DNA from: an uncultured Neglectibacter sp.
Lineage (GTDB): Bacteria > Bacillota > Clostridia > Oscillospirales > Acutalibacteraceae
Length of the DNA: 64,000 nucleotides
NCBI GenBank assembly: GCA_904419785.1
Contig: CAJFSY010000011.1
Location: forward strand, 1 to 64,000
Reading direction: 5' to 3'
The translations under genes were made by a program, and so were the position numbers. The notes under the pieces were generated by a model that worked only from the letters and a program-made list of their open reading frames with translations, was not told where the DNA came from and made no database searches. Position 1 is the first letter of the stretch. Each line of letters begins with the position of its first letter. Positions 52,247 through 63,567 of the stretch are shown piece by piece.

Positions 52247-53341
52247 ATGCTTCCAAAATTACAATATCATGTAGAACCCCAAAAAGGCTGGCTCAACGAC
52301 CCCAACGGCCTTTGCTATTTTAAAGGAAAATACCACGCCTTTTTCCAGCATCACCCCGAAGCCACCCAATGGACTGCCCCTATGCACTGGGCCCATGCGG
52401 TCAGCGAAGACCTGATCCACTGGGAAGAGCTTCCCTTAGCTTTGGTGCCGGACATGCCCTATGAAAGCACTTTGGGCTGTTTTTCGGGCTCTGCTGTGGA
52501 AAAAGACGGCAAGCTTTATCTGTTCTACACCGCGGTGGGAGAAAACCTGGCTCAGACCCAATGCCTGGCCACTTCTGAGGACGGCCTGCATTTTGTCAAA
52601 CATTCCGGCAACCCCATCATTCCTCAAAGCCCGGTAGACCCCCAGAGCCTGGATTTCCGCGACCCTAAAGTATTCCCTTGGGAGGACGGCACATATCGTA
52701 TGGTCTGCGGCGTAGGACGGGACGGCTTGGCCGCTGTAGTGCTTTACAAATCTTCCGACCTGCTCCACTGGGAGTATGCCGGCAAGCTCTTTGAGACCCG
52801 TGAAATGGGCCCCGTTCTGGAATGCCCCGATCTGTTCCCGGCAGGGGACAAGTGGGCCTTATGTTTCTCCCGTATGGACCAGCCCCAGTGCGTCCAATTT
52901 GTGCTGGGCCAGTTCGACGGGGAACATTTCACGCCGGAGGACTTCCAACGTCCGGCAGTAGGCCCCAATTTTTACGCTCCTCAAAGCTTTGTGGACCACA
53001 AAGGCCGCCGCATCCTTATGGGATGGATGACTCCCTGGGGCCAGCCCGAGGACCCAGAAGCCGTGCGCTGCGGCTGCTTGACCGTTCCTATGGAGGTGTC
53101 CCTCAACGACGCAGGCAACCTCTGCCTGTATCCGGTGGAAGAAGCCCAAGGCTATCTCACCCAGGAGGACCCCCATGTTGAGCAGGGCCAGTGGATCGTC
53201 AAGGTCACAGACGGCAAACACATCCTGTTGGAACGCCCTGCGAAGGACGTGCGGGACGTAAAAGTCTTTGCCGATACCCACACCTGCGAGGTGTTCCTCA
53301 ACGGGGGCGAAACAGTGTGCTCTTTCTATTTTGAGCCGTAA
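52247..53341 (+). CDS. GH32 beta-fructosidase/sucrose-6-phosphate hydrolase-like enzyme, compact
   Basis: 364 aa. Catalytic motifs of GH32 are all visible: WLNDPNG (nucleophile Asp), FRDPK (transition-state stabiliser) and ECPDLF (acid/base Glu). The five-bladed propeller is complete, but the C-terminal beta-sandwich is reduced to about 60 residues (family length is usually 450-500). No signal peptide, so it acts inside on sucrose, sucrose-6-phosphate or short fructans. ATG at 52247 with AAGGAG 10 bases upstream; a TTG 6 bases earlier is the alternative. Confidence 0.9.
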   Translation: MLPKLQYHVEPQKGWLNDPNGLCYFKGKYHAFFQHHPEATQWTAPMHWAHAVSEDLIHWEELPLALVPDMPYESTLGCFSGSAVEKDGKLYLFYTAVGENLAQTQCLATSEDGLHFVKHSGNPIIPQSPVDPQSLDFRDPKVFPWEDGTYRMVCGVGRDGLAAVVLYKSSDLLHWEYAGKLFETREMGPVLECPDLFPAGDKWALCFSRMDQPQCVQFVLGQFDGEHFTPEDFQRPAVGPNFYAPQSFVDHKGRRILMGWMTPWGQPEDPEAVRCGCLTVPMEVSLNDAGNLCLYPVEEAQGYLTQEDPHVEQGQWIVKVTDGKHILLERPAKDVRDVKVFADTHTCEVFLNGGETVCSFYFEP

Positions 53342-53403
53342 AATCAGTGATTTTTAAAAACGCAGCTTCCACTATTGAAACATCAAACGGGATTCCCCGA
53401 TAA

Positions 53404-53437
53404 AAAGAAAGCCCCCGGTATCCGGGGGTTTTCTTTT
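53404..53437. terminator. Bidirectional terminator between GH32 and punA
   Basis: CCCCCGG/CCGGGGG stem with AAAAAGAAAG before and TTTTCTTTT after; serves both convergent genes. Confidence 0.88.
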
Positions 53438-53438
53438 G

Positions 53439-54266
53439 TTATTCTTCTATGGTGGAGAGCAGCTCCCACACCAGGCTTTGGAAACTCTGGGCCACACGGT
53501 CAGCTGTCTCCTGCACCTCTTCATGGGAAAGGGCTTTGTCGCTCAAGCCGGCGGCCAGGTTTGTGACACAGCTGATACCGCAGACTTCCATCCCCATATG
53601 CCGGGCAACCATGGCCTCACAAGCGGTGCTCATTCCTACAGCGTGGGCGCCCAGGGCCTGATACATGCGGATCTCCGACGGCGTCTCATACTGGGGACCG
53701 GTGGTTTGGAGATATACGCCCTGCTTTAAGCGGATGCCTAACTTCTGGGCCGCTGCCAGAGCTTTCTCCCGCAGACGGAGACTGTAGACCTCTGTCATAT
53801 CCGGGAAACGGGTGCCCAACTGATCCTCATTGGGCCCTATCAGCGGCGATGGCACAAAGCTGGCGATATGGTCTGTCAAAAGCATCAAATCCCCTGCCTC
53901 CAGCTGGGAACCGATGCCTCCGGCGGCATTGGTGAGCACCAGACGTTTCGCGCCCAGCTGGGCCATGACCCGGGTGGGCAGAACCACATCTTCCATGGGA
54001 TAGCCTTCATAATAGTGGACTCTTCCCTGCATGACCACTACGGGCTCTTGGCCCACATAGCCAAACAGAAACCTTCCCTGGTGTCCCGGCACGGTGGAAA
54101 TGGGAAACCCAGGGATTTCGCTGTATTCCACAACGGCTTCCAACGAAAGCCGCTCACCAAAACCGCCCAGGCCAGAGCCCAAAATCAAGGCGGTGCGGGG
54201 AGTGAAACTGGTTTTCTCCCGAATGGCGTCGGCACAGCGCCGCACTCTGTCTAACACATTGCCCAT
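53439..54266 (-). CDS. punA: Purine nucleoside phosphorylase, trimeric type
   Basis: 275 aa. Phosphate site GSGLGGFGER, MQGRVHYYEGYP, LTNAAGGI, TTGPQYETPSEIRM and GMSTACEAMVARHMGMEV are the low-molecular-mass PNP signatures. It cleaves guanosine/inosine-type nucleosides to base and ribose-1-phosphate. AAAGGGA precedes the ATG by 9 bases. It is the second gene after eno in this direction, but with its own spacing (about 70 bases). Confidence 0.94.
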   Translation of the reverse strand: MGNVLDRVRRCADAIREKTSFTPRTALILGSGLGGFGERLSLEAVVEYSEIPGFPISTVPGHQGRFLFGYVGQEPVVVMQGRVHYYEGYPMEDVVLPTRVMAQLGAKRLVLTNAAGGIGSQLEAGDLMLLTDHIASFVPSPLIGPNEDQLGTRFPDMTEVYSLRLREKALAAAQKLGIRLKQGVYLQTTGPQYETPSEIRMYQALGAHAVGMSTACEAMVARHMGMEVCGISCVTNLAAGLSDKALSHEEVQETADRVAQSFQSLVWELLSTIEE

Positions 54267-54338
54267 AAAATCGATCCCTTTCTGAGTAGAATTGAGAAAA
54301 ATCTATTTTTTCAATCCTATCAGTTTACGGGCTGTTTG

Positions 54339-55604
<1,266 letters not shown>

Positions 55605-55620
55605 TTATTAGTATTCTGCG

Positions 55621-55649
55621 TTGCAACCTGTTTTAAACTGTGTTACACT
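55621..55649 (+). promoter_or_regulatory. Promoter of the serine hydrolase gene
   Basis: TTGCAA, 17-base spacer, TACACT (55644-55649), 45 bases upstream of the start codon and divergent from eno. Confidence 0.68.
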
Positions 55650-55693
55650 AGTTTTATAAGTTTGCTAAATTTCTTTCGGAAGGAAGTCGTTTT

Positions 55694-57217
55694 ATGGAAT
55701 TTCTGCGAGTTACCCCAGAAAGCGTAGGGGTACCTTCTCAAGCGGTGATCGACCTGCTGGACGAGCTCTACCGCTATGGCATCGAAATGCATGGCATTAT
55801 GCTGCTGCGCCACGGCAAGTTATATGCCGAGGGCCACTGGAAACCTTATAACGCCCAAACGCCCCACATTTTATTTTCTTTCAGCAAAAGCCTGACTTCT
55901 ACCGCCATTGGCTTTGCGGTACAAGAAGGCATCATCTCCTTAGACGATTATCTGGTGGACCTTTTCCCGGATAAGATCCCCTCTGAGCCCAGTGAGAACT
56001 TAAAGAAATGCCAAGTGCGCCATCTGCTGATGATGGGCTGCGGCCACGAGACGGAGATCCCCAACTTGGGCGACGGCTATCCTGACTGGATCTCCGCCTT
56101 CCTCCACCACCCCTTCGTGTATGAACCCGGCACCCATTTCCTCTACAATACAGCGGGGACCAACATGCTTTCCGCTATCATCACCCGGAAAACCGGGCTG
56201 TCTCTTACCCAGTTCTTAAAACCCCGTTTGTTCCAGCCCTTGGGCATGGGGGACGTTCACTGCTATGTGATGCCGGATGGCACAGAAATGGGCGGCGCAG
56301 GCATGTATCTGACCTTGGACGCTATGGCCCGTTTCGTGCAGTTTGTGGCTAACAAGGGCCTTTGGGAAGGCCAGCGCCTGCTGAATGAAAACTGGTTCGA
56401 CATGGCCACATCCAAGCAGATCGAAAACCGCGGCGCAGGCTGGGATGGCGATCCTGACTGGCAAGTGGGCTATGGCTTCCAATTCTGGCGCTGCGCCCAG
56501 CCCGGCGTGTTCCGTGGAGACGGCGCTTATGGCCAATATGGTGTGGTGCTCACCCACCAGGACGCCGCTGTAGTGATCCATTCCTGCTCCACACGGCTGC
56601 AAGCCGTACTTACAGCTGTGTGGGAAAAACTGCTTCCCGCCTTTGCAGACGGCCCCCTGCCGGAGGACCGCCATGCCCAGCACCGCTTGGAAAAACGGCT
56701 GGAACATCTGGAACTCAACCCCATGCTTGGTATGCGCAATCCTGGGGCAGAACAATCTTTAAACGGAGCCGTATATGCTCCTGACGGTCCCGCTCCCGGC
56801 CTCGTCGATCTGATCGGCGGAGGCGGCCATTTTAAGCCTGAGGGCAGCACCTTGCAGAGCCTGGAATTTGTATTCCAGGGAGACGACGTGCGCCTGGTCT
56901 TTCAGCAAGATAATGGCCGTATAGAACTGCCTGTAGGCATTACAGGCCATTTCTCCTGCGCGGAGATCGGCGACACAATATTCGGCACTAACGCAAGCTG
57001 GCGCGCAAGGAATAAACTGGAACTGGAAGTCCGCAACACCCGCATGGTCACTGGCGCCCGTTTGCTTTTCCAATTTGACGGCAGCAAACTCACTCTCACG
57101 GGTGACCGCACCGTGCCGGAATCCGGCGGCTTAAGCGGCGATCCTGTGCCAACCCTTGCATTCACCCTGCAAGAGGGAGAAATCAACACAAAAACAAAGA
57201 TGTACTGGGAACAATAA
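55694..57217 (+). CDS. Class C beta-lactamase-like serine hydrolase (S12 family)
   Basis: 507 aa. SxxK motif is Ser62-Phe-Ser-Lys65 (LFSFSKSLTS), and the YxN-type motif is FLYNTAGTNML. The first ~350 residues form the beta-lactamase/esterase domain; the last ~150 are a beta-rich domain of unknown role. No signal peptide, so it is cytoplasmic, unlike true penicillin-binding enzymes: more likely an esterase or peptidase than a beta-lactamase. GGAAGGAAG precedes the start. Monocistronic. Confidence 0.88.
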   Translation: MEFLRVTPESVGVPSQAVIDLLDELYRYGIEMHGIMLLRHGKLYAEGHWKPYNAQTPHILFSFSKSLTSTAIGFAVQEGIISLDDYLVDLFPDKIPSEPSENLKKCQVRHLLMMGCGHETEIPNLGDGYPDWISAFLHHPFVYEPGTHFLYNTAGTNMLSAIITRKTGLSLTQFLKPRLFQPLGMGDVHCYVMPDGTEMGGAGMYLTLDAMARFVQFVANKGLWEGQRLLNENWFDMATSKQIENRGAGWDGDPDWQVGYGFQFWRCAQPGVFRGDGAYGQYGVVLTHQDAAVVIHSCSTRLQAVLTAVWEKLLPAFADGPLPEDRHAQHRLEKRLEHLELNPMLGMRNPGAEQSLNGAVYAPDGPAPGLVDLIGGGGHFKPEGSTLQSLEFVFQGDDVRLVFQQDNGRIELPVGITGHFSCAEIGDTIFGTNASWRARNKLELEVRNTRMVTGARLLFQFDGSKLTLTGDRTVPESGGLSGDPVPTLAFTLQEGEINTKTKMYWEQ

Positions 57218-57223
57218 GAATTT

Positions 57224-57259
57224 AAAAAAGGAGTGTGGAATCGTCCACACTCCTTTTTT
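57224..57259 (+). terminator. Terminator of the serine hydrolase gene
   Basis: Perfect 16-bp stem AAAAAAGGAGTGTGGA / TCCACACTCCTTTTTT around ATCG. Confidence 0.95.
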
Positions 57260-57294
57260 ATAAGTTTTTTTAGCCTATTACTTTATTTCAAATG

Positions 57295-57339
57295 AAAAAA
57301 TTCCGTCCTTTGGCAACAGCTTTCAGGACGGAATTTTTT
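57295..57339 (-). terminator. Terminator of the ribosomal (alpha) operon
   Basis: AAAAAATTCCGTCCT / AGGACGGAATTTTTT, a 15-bp stem; on the minus strand it follows rplQ by 36 bases and ends in a T run. Confidence 0.93.
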
Positions 57340-57375
57340 ATGCTATCTCAGTTTCGTAAACAAAACTCTCTTAGA

Positions 57376-57717
57376 TCAAACCAATTCCAGAATCGCCATC
57401 TCAGCAGCGTCGCCGCGGCGGGGCCCCAGCTTGGTGATGCGGGTATAGCCACCGTTGCGGTCAGCATACTTGGGGGCAATTTCAGTGAACAGCTTATTGG
57501 TCACGCTCTCCTTAGTGATGAAGCTCATCACCAGGCGCTTGTTGTGCAGATTATCCTGCTTGGCAATGGTGATCATTTTTTCCGCCATGGCGCGCACTTC
57601 TTTGGCGCGGGTCACGGTGGTCTCGATCTTGCCGTTCTCCAAGAAGAATGTCACCAAGCCCCGGAGCATAGCGGTCCGATGGGCGGTATCTCTTCCCAGC
57701 TTTCTCGTTCCCGGCAT
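57376..57717 (-). CDS. rplQ: 50S ribosomal protein L17
   Basis: 113 aa: [20 protein letters not shown], then [17 protein letters not shown] and a C-terminal [20 protein letters not shown]. Normal length for Firmicutes. Last gene of the alpha operon, 35 bases after rpoA. Confidence 0.98.
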   Translation of the reverse strand: MPGTRKLGRDTAHRTAMLRGLVTFFLENGKIETTVTRAKEVRAMAEKMITIAKQDNLHNKRLVMSFITKESVTNKLFTEIAPKYADRNGGYTRITKLGPRRGDAAEMAILELV

Positions 57718-57752
57718 GAATATTCACTCCTATCGTAGTAAAAGTAGGTTGC

Positions 57753-58706
57753 TTATTCGTCGTCCTTGCGCAGGCTGAAGCCCAGGGAAGCCAGCTTCCA
57801 CACGACCTCTTCCAGCGATTTCCGGCCCAGGTTGCGAACCTTCATCATGTCCTCTTCCGAACGGTTGATCAGGTCCTCCACAGTGTTGATGCCAGCGCGC
57901 TTGAGACAGTTGAAGGAACGGACGGAGAGATCCAATTCCTCAATGGTCATCTCGAGCACTTTCTCTTTGCCGCCTTCGTCCTTCTCCACCATGATCTCTG
58001 TGCTCTTGCCCTTGTCGGACAGGTCCACGAACAGATTCAGGTGGTCGGTGAGAACTTTGGCCGCCAAAGAAACGGCTTCCTGGGCATTGATGACGCCGTT
58101 GGTCCAAACTTCCAGCGTCAGTTTATCATAGTCGATGCTCTGGCCTACGCGGGTGCTTTCCACATTGAAGTTGACCTTGAGCACAGGTGTGTAAATAGAA
58201 TCGACCGCAATCTCCCCGATCACGCCTTCCGGCATATTCTGCTTGTTGCGTTCGTTCGAGACATAACCCCTTCCCTTATCCAGGGTAAGTTCCATATAGA
58301 ACCTAGCCCCTTCGCCCAGGGTGGCGATGTGCAGCTCGGGATTCAAAATCTCCACTTCGCTGTCGCTTTTAATGGATTCGGCTGTAACCTCACAAGGTCC
58401 TTCCGCAGAAATTTCTACGGTTTTGGGGCCGTCGCAATGAAGCTTTGCCACCAGACCTTTAATGTTCAGTACGATCTCGGTGACATCTTCTTTTACCCCT
58501 GGGATGGTGGAAAACTCGTGGAGCACGCCATCGATCTTGATGGATTTTACGGCCACGCCCGGCAGACTGGAGAGCAGCACCCGCCGCAATCCATTGCCCA
58601 AGGTGGTGCCAAAGCCCCGCTCCAGGGGTTCGACCACGAATTTACCATAAGTGCCGTTTTCGGAAACTTCCGCAATTTCGATTTTGGGTCTTTCTATCTC
58701 AATCAT
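57753..58706 (-). CDS. rpoA: DNA-directed RNA polymerase subunit alpha
   Basis: 317 aa. N-terminal dimerisation/assembly domain (1-230: [20 protein letters not shown]), linker, then alpha-CTD (about 245-317: [29 protein letters not shown]), which binds UP elements and activators. ATG at 58706 with GGAGG 7 bases upstream; a start 27 bases earlier lacks this. Confidence 0.98.
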   Translation of the reverse strand: MIEIERPKIEIAEVSENGTYGKFVVEPLERGFGTTLGNGLRRVLLSSLPGVAVKSIKIDGVLHEFSTIPGVKEDVTEIVLNIKGLVAKLHCDGPKTVEISAEGPCEVTAESIKSDSEVEILNPELHIATLGEGARFYMELTLDKGRGYVSNERNKQNMPEGVIGEIAVDSIYTPVLKVNFNVESTRVGQSIDYDKLTLEVWTNGVINAQEAVSLAAKVLTDHLNLFVDLSDKGKSTEIMVEKDEGGKEKVLEMTIEELDLSVRSFNCLKRAGINTVEDLINRSEEDMMKVRNLGRKSLEEVVWKLASLGFSLRKDDE

Positions 58707-58769
58707 CCGCGATCCTCCTTTTACACAGTGCAAAAATATCGATGGTGCCTGCTAAATCGGGAGCCCGCA

Positions 58770-59372
58770 TTACTTGGAGTACAACTCCACGATGAGGTGC
58801 TCTTCCACGGGCAGGTCGATATCCTCGCGGACGGGCATTTGTAACACAGTGCCTTTCAAGGCGTTCTTATCCCGCTCCAGCCACTGGGGCAGGGTCACCA
58901 GGGGAGCATCCTCACCGGTGAGCTTAGAGAACTTCACAGAGGAACGGCTGGAAGCCTTGACCTCGATGACATCGCCGGGTTTTACCAGGTAAGAGGGAAT
59001 GTTCACCTTCTGGCCATTTACGGTGAAGTGGCCATGGTTCACCAGCTGCCGGGCGTCCCGGCGGGTGGTGGCGAAGCCCAGGCGGTAAACCACGTTATCC
59101 AGGCGGCGCTCCACCAAGATCAGCAGGTTCTCACCGGTCTTGCCGGCCATGCTGCTGGCCTTCTCATAATAAGCGCGGAACTGCTTTTCCAGAATGCCGT
59201 AAACGAACTTGACCTTCTGCTTCTCCTGCAGCTGCAGGGCATATTCGCCCTTCTTTCTTCTCATCTGGCTGCCGGGGTTGCGGTTGGTGTTCTTCTTCGC
59301 ATAGCCCATAACAGCAGGAGAAATCCCCAGCGCGTGGCAGCGCTTTGCGATGGGCTGCATATTTTTAGCCAT
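58770..59372 (-). CDS. rpsD: 30S ribosomal protein S4
   Basis: 200 aa. N-terminal [20 protein letters not shown] and a central S4 RNA-binding domain ([33 protein letters not shown]). S4 nucleates 30S assembly and regulates this operon in many bacteria. It lies between rpsK and rpoA. Confidence 0.98.
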   Translation of the reverse strand: MAKNMQPIAKRCHALGISPAVMGYAKKNTNRNPGSQMRRKKGEYALQLQEKQKVKFVYGILEKQFRAYYEKASSMAGKTGENLLILVERRLDNVVYRLGFATTRRDARQLVNHGHFTVNGQKVNIPSYLVKPGDVIEVKASSRSSVKFSKLTGEDAPLVTLPQWLERDKNALKGTVLQMPVREDIDLPVEEHLIVELYSK

Positions 59373-59392
59373 AGCTTTTTTCTCCTTTCAAG

Positions 59393-59794
59393 TTAGACGC
59401 GGCGGCGCTTCGGCGGGCGGCATCCGTTGTGAGGGATGGGAGTGACGTCCTTGATCATGCTCACGTCCAGGCCAGCGGCCTGCAGGGCGCGGATAGCGGC
59501 TTCACGGCCGGCGCCGGGACCCTTAACGTAAACTTCTACGGACTTCATGCCATGCTCCATCGCAAGGCGGGCAGCGGTCTCGGCGGCTGTCTGCGCGGCG
59601 AAGGGAGTGGATTTACGAGAGCCACGGAAGCCCAGCTCGCCAGCGCTTGCCCAGGAAATAGCATTGCCCTGGGTATCGGTGATGGTGACGATGGTGTTGT
59701 TAAAGGTAGACTGAATATGGGCGGCGCCGCGCTCGATGTTTTTGCGCTCGCGGCGGCGGCGTACTGCGCCCTTAGTGCCCTTTTGTGCTGCCAT
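59393..59794 (-). CDS. rpsK: 30S ribosomal protein S11
   Basis: 133 aa: [40 protein letters not shown] and the C-terminal [20 protein letters not shown] end ([16 protein letters not shown]). Platform protein at the 30S head/platform junction. Confidence 0.98.
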   Translation of the reverse strand: MAAQKGTKGAVRRRRERKNIERGAAHIQSTFNNTIVTITDTQGNAISWASAGELGFRGSRKSTPFAAQTAAETAARLAMEHGMKSVEVYVKGPGAGREAAIRALQAAGLDVSMIKDVTPIPHNGCRPPKRRRV

Positions 59795-59808
59795 TTAAAA
59801 ATCCCTCC

Positions 59809-60177
59809 TTACTTCTTCTTGTTCGCCATGGTCTTTCTGGGACCTTTGCGGGTGCGGGCGTTGGTCTTGGTGCGCTGGCCGCGGACCGGCAGGCCCTTGC
59901 GGTGACGCACGCCGCGATAGCAGCCGATTTCGATCAGACGCTTCACGTCGAAAGCAACGTCCCGGCGGAGGTCACCCTCCACATGGCAGTTCTTGTCAAT
60001 ATAATCTCTCAGTTTCGCTGTATCATCTTCAGAAAGGTCCCGAACGCGGATGTCGGGATCTACGCCGGTGGCGGCGCAGATGTTGGTCGCGGTCTTACGG
60101 CCGATGCCGTAGATATAGGTAAGGGCGATCTCGATCCGCTTGTCTCTGGGTAAGTCGATACCGGAAATACGAGCCAT
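59809..60177 (-). CDS. rpsM: 30S ribosomal protein S13
   Basis: 122 aa: [35 protein letters not shown] and the basic tail [18 protein letters not shown]. It contacts tRNA and S19 in the 30S head. Confidence 0.98.
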   Translation of the reverse strand: MARISGIDLPRDKRIEIALTYIYGIGRKTATNICAATGVDPDIRVRDLSEDDTAKLRDYIDKNCHVEGDLRRDVAFDVKRLIEIGCYRGVRHRKGLPVRGQRTKTNARTRKGPRKTMANKKK

Positions 60178-60207
60178 TCTTACACCTCCATGGTATTGCG
60201 CCGGCCC

Positions 60208-60321
60208 TTAGCCCTGGCGCTGCTTATGCTTGGGGTTGTCACAGATAACCATGACTTTGCCCTTACGCTTAATAATCTTGCATTTTTCGCACATCTTTTT
60301 AACAGAAGGTCTGACTTTCAT
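60208..60321 (-). CDS. rpmJ: 50S ribosomal protein L36
   Basis: 37 aa: [20 protein letters not shown], then [17 protein letters not shown]. The four-residue zinc ribbon is Cys11, Cys14, Cys27 and His32 (the Zn-binding C+ form). Located between infA and rpsM, where the Firmicute operon always has it. Confidence 0.97.
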   Translation of the reverse strand: MKVRPSVKKMCEKCKIIKRKGKVMVICDNPKHKQRQG

Positions 60322-60371
60322 AATGTGCCCTCCTTTTCAGTGGGATACGTCAGTAATTCTGTGGGTTTGTC

Positions 60372-60590
60372 TTATTTCGAGCGCCACGTGATGCGGCCCT
60401 TGGTCAGATCATAGGGTGACATTTCCATGGTGACCTTGTCGCCGGGCAAAATGCGGATGAAGTTCATCCGAAGCTTGCCGGAAATGTGAGCCAGCACCGT
60501 GTGCCCATTGGGAAGCTCTACCTGAAATGTGGCATTGGGCAGCGCTTCCTTCACAACCCCCTGCACTTCAATTACGTCCTGCTTTGACAT
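60372..60590 (-). CDS. infA: Translation initiation factor IF-1
   Basis: 72 aa OB-fold protein: [60 protein letters not shown]. Full length. It precedes rpmJ, as usual. Confidence 0.98.
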   Translation of the reverse strand: MSKQDVIEVQGVVKEALPNATFQVELPNGHTVLAHISGKLRMNFIRILPGDKVTMEMSPYDLTKGRITWRSK

Positions 60591-60608
60591 AGGAAAAACC
60601 TCCGTACT

Positions 60609-60860
60609 TCACTTCGCCGCCGCGTCCGCGAAAGGACGCAAGGCGCTGCGTATTTGTCGATTGGTTTTTAGGGCCTCTTCCGGCAGCACCGTGGCTGTTG
60701 GCGCCAAGTGGAACAACTTTTTCCGCTTGGGACGCTCTAACGGCCGGTGTTTGCCGTCGCACACCACCGCCCAGGGTGGGGCGTATTCCAGCACCGCCAG
60801 AAAGCTGCCTTTATCATGGCCGGCAAGGGACCTGACCACTTGGCCTCGTTTCCACTCCAT
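60609..60860 (-). CDS. KOW-domain RNA-binding protein (L14e-like)
   Basis: 83 aa. The KOW motif is in FKRGQVVRSLAGHDKGSF-like sequence at the start (WKRGQVVRSLAGHDKGSFLA), followed by RPLERPKRKKLFHL. Small KOW proteins resembling archaeal L14e are characteristic of Clostridia between map and infA; their function is thought to be ribosome-related but is not settled. It starts 9 bases after the map stop. Confidence 0.88.
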   Translation of the reverse strand: MEWKRGQVVRSLAGHDKGSFLAVLEYAPPWAVVCDGKHRPLERPKRKKLFHLAPTATVLPEEALKTNRQIRSALRPFADAAAK

Positions 60861-60869
60861 AGCCCGCCC

Positions 60870-61601
60870 TCAATCCAACTGTGTCAAGAGGACCGGCCCG
60901 TCGTTGGTAATGGCCACTGTGTGTTCAAAATGGGCGGAAAGGCTTCCGTCCTTGGTCACGGTGGTCCAGCCGTCATCCAGAATCTGCACTCCGGGTTTGC
61001 CCATGTTGATCATAGGCTCAATGGCGATCACCATGCCAGGCATCAGTCTTACGCCCCTGCCGGGCGTGCCGTAATTGGGAACGCTGGGGTCTTCATGGAG
61101 CTTCGCACCTACTCCGTGGCCGACGAATTCTCGTACCACCGAGTAACCGCGAGCTTCGACATACGCTTGCACCGCATGGCCGGGAACTGCCTGCTCAATG
61201 CCTAAAAACAGGCTTTGCTCCGTGGCATCCAAAAGCGCCTGGGCTTCTTCGCTGATCTCGCCGCAGGGGAAAGTCCAGGCGTTATCGCCGTGGAAACCTT
61301 CGTAATACGCGCCGATATCTAAACTTACGATATCGCCCTTTTTCAAAATAATGCTTTTGGAGGGTATGCCGTGGATAACCACATTGTTTACAGAAATACA
61401 GGCGCTGGCCGGGTAGCCGCTGTATCCGAGAAAACTGGGCGTAGCGCCTTCGCTCTCGATGTAAGTGCGGACGATCTTATCGATCTCCCAGGTGGATACC
61501 CCGGGTTCTACCGCCTCGCCAGCCAACCTGAGTGCTTTTTGCGAGATTTTCCCGGCTTTCCGCATAACGGAAAGTTCCCGGCTCGTCTTTAGCACGATCA
61601 T
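60870..61601 (-). CDS. map: Methionine aminopeptidase, type I
   Basis: 243 aa. The five metal ligands are in place: Asp95 and Asp106 ([19 protein letters not shown]), His162 ([18 protein letters not shown]), Glu195 (AIEPMINMG) and Glu226 (FEHTVAI). It removes the initiator Met from new proteins. Overlaps the adk stop by 4 bases (ATGA). Confidence 0.97.
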   Translation of the reverse strand: MIVLKTSRELSVMRKAGKISQKALRLAGEAVEPGVSTWEIDKIVRTYIESEGATPSFLGYSGYPASACISVNNVVIHGIPSKSIILKKGDIVSLDIGAYYEGFHGDNAWTFPCGEISEEAQALLDATEQSLFLGIEQAVPGHAVQAYVEARGYSVVREFVGHGVGAKLHEDPSVPNYGTPGRGVRLMPGMVIAIEPMINMGKPGVQILDDGWTTVTKDGSLSAHFEHTVAITNDGPVLLTQLD

Positions 61602-62236
61602 GTCAAATCCTCCAAGGCTTCCATCACCAGGCGGGTGGTGTCTTCCACCTTTTCCTGGCCGTGGACCACAAGCAGTTTGCCCTGCTTGCTGTAATATTCC
61701 TTGAGGGGTTCCGTCTGGCTGTGATACACTTCCAGACGTTCTTTCACTGTATCCGGATGGTCATCCTTGCGCTGAACAAGGGTGCCGCCGCAGATGTCAC
61801 ACTTGCCCTCTACCTTGGGCTGCTTATACAGCGTGTGGTAAGAGGAACCACAGCTTTCACAGACACGGCGTCCGGACATGCGGGTGACGATATCCTCATC
61901 CGCCACCTCGATATCGAGGACAGCGTCGATCTCCACACCCATTTTGTCCAAAGCCTCGGCTTGGGGGATGGTCCTGGGGAAACCGTCCAGGATGAAACCG
62001 TTTTTGCAGTCGTCCTGGGCCAGGCGGTCCTGGATGATGCCGATTAGGATCTCATCGGGCACCAGCTGGCCGCTCTCCATAAAGCTTTTTGCTTTCAGGC
62101 CCATCTCCGTGCCGCTTTTCAGCGCTTCGCGGAGAATATTCCCCGTAGAGATGGTGGGGATGTTGTTCTTCTGGCAAATCTTTTCCGCCTGGGTGCCTTT
62201 GCCGGCTCCCGGCGCGCCTAACAAAATCAGCTTCAT
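61598..62236 (-). CDS. adk: Adenylate kinase, zinc-lid type
   Basis: 212 aa. P-loop GAPGAGKGT (residues 7-15), NMP site [21 protein letters not shown], and a lid with four Cys ([14 protein letters not shown] ... GKCDICGG) that would bind Zn2+, the usual Gram-positive form. It balances AMP + ATP with 2 ADP. ATG at 62236 has GGAGG 7 bases upstream. Confidence 0.98.
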   Translation of the reverse strand: MKLILLGAPGAGKGTQAEKICQKNNIPTISTGNILREALKSGTEMGLKAKSFMESGQLVPDEILIGIIQDRLAQDDCKNGFILDGFPRTIPQAEALDKMGVEIDAVLDIEVADEDIVTRMSGRRVCESCGSSYHTLYKQPKVEGKCDICGGTLVQRKDDHPDTVKERLEVYHSQTEPLKEYYSKQGKLLVVHGQEKVEDTTRLVMEALEDLT

Positions 62237-62256
62237 AGCTTCATCCTCCGTTTCCA

Positions 62257-63567
62257 TTAATCCAGAAAACCTTTATAGTGACGCATCATCATCTGGGACT
62301 CCAGCTGCTTCACGGTTTCAAGAGCCACGCCCACAATAATGATGATGGAAGTGCCGCCCAAAGAAAGGCCATACATACCGGTCACGTTGGTATAGATGAT
62401 GGGGATCAAGGCCACAAACGCGAGGAACAGAGCCCCGATCAAAGTAACCTTGGAAAGGATCTTCGCAATGAAATCTGCCGTGGGCTTTCCGGGACGGATG
62501 CCCGGAATCGTGCCGTTGCTCTGGCGGAGATTATTGGCCATTTCCAGCGGATTATACTGGATGGACATATAGAAATAAGCGAACATCAGGATCAGCAGGA
62601 AATAGAGCACCACATACAGCCAGCCTGTTTGAGAGAAAGCATCCAGCAAAGCCTTGCCAAAGCCCTCGGTGGGGTTGGCGAAGAACTTGATAAACTGGGG
62701 AATGGCCAAGATGGAGCTTGCGAAAATGACAGGCATTACGCCGCTCATAGCCACTTTCACAGGCAGGAAAGTGCTCTGGCCGCCATACATTTTACGGCCT
62801 ACTACTTTTTTAGCATATTGCACCGGAATACGGCGCTCGGCTTCGTTCATGAAAACGATAACCCAGATCACCACCAGGAACAATACGATGAACAGAGGAG
62901 CAAGGACCAGATACTGGCCAGCGGAAGAAGCGCTCTCCATGCCGAGCTGCATATACTGCCACACAGTGCCGAAAGTAACCGGCAGCCGGGCGACGATACC
63001 GGCAAACAGGATGATGGAGATGCCATTGCCTACGCCCTTTTCGTTGATCTGCTCGCCCATCCACATGATCAGGGCTGTGCCGGCAGTAAAGGTGAGCACA
63101 ATGACAAGCGCGGCGAACACACCAGCGAAACCGTTGGTATATTCTACAATGTTATAGCTGCGCAGATAGAAGTAATACGCCACACCTTGAATCAAGCCCA
63201 GCAGCACGGTGACATACCGGGTGATGGTAGCGATCTTCTTGCGGCCCTCTTCGCCCTCTTTTGCCAGACGCTCCAACGGCGGGATGGCGATGGTCAACAA
63301 CTGCATGATAATCGAGCTGTTGATATAGGGCGTGATGCCCATGGCGAACAAAGAAGCGTAAGAGAACGCGCCGCCGGTGAGCATATTGATATATCCCAGC
63401 GCGGAATTCTCACCTGCGGAAGCCATCAGGTCCGACAGAGTGGAGACATTCAAAAACGGCGCGGGAATGACGGAACCGAAACGGAACACAACGATGATCA
63501 GCAGTGTGTACAGGAGCTTCTTGCGCAGGTCCGGAATCCGCCATGCGTTTCGGATCGTGTTAAACAC
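62257..63567 (-). CDS. secY: Preprotein translocase subunit SecY
   Basis: 436 aa with ten predicted helices. SecY signatures [20 protein letters not shown] and [20 protein letters not shown] are present. It forms the SecYEG channel for signal-peptide proteins such as the lipoproteins and the NlpC/P60-SpaA protein of this window. It starts one base before the rplO stop region (adjacent coding, no gap). Confidence 0.98.
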   Translation of the reverse strand: MFNTIRNAWRIPDLRKKLLYTLLIIVVFRFGSVIPAPFLNVSTLSDLMASAGENSALGYINMLTGGAFSYASLFAMGITPYINSSIIMQLLTIAIPPLERLAKEGEEGRKKIATITRYVTVLLGLIQGVAYYFYLRSYNIVEYTNGFAGVFAALVIVLTFTAGTALIMWMGEQINEKGVGNGISIILFAGIVARLPVTFGTVWQYMQLGMESASSAGQYLVLAPLFIVLFLVVIWVIVFMNEAERRIPVQYAKKVVGRKMYGGQSTFLPVKVAMSGVMPVIFASSILAIPQFIKFFANPTEGFGKALLDAFSQTGWLYVVLYFLLILMFAYFYMSIQYNPLEMANNLRQSNGTIPGIRPGKPTADFIAKILSKVTLIGALFLAFVALIPIIYTNVTGMYGLSLGGTSIIIIVGVALETVKQLESQMMMRHYKGFLD

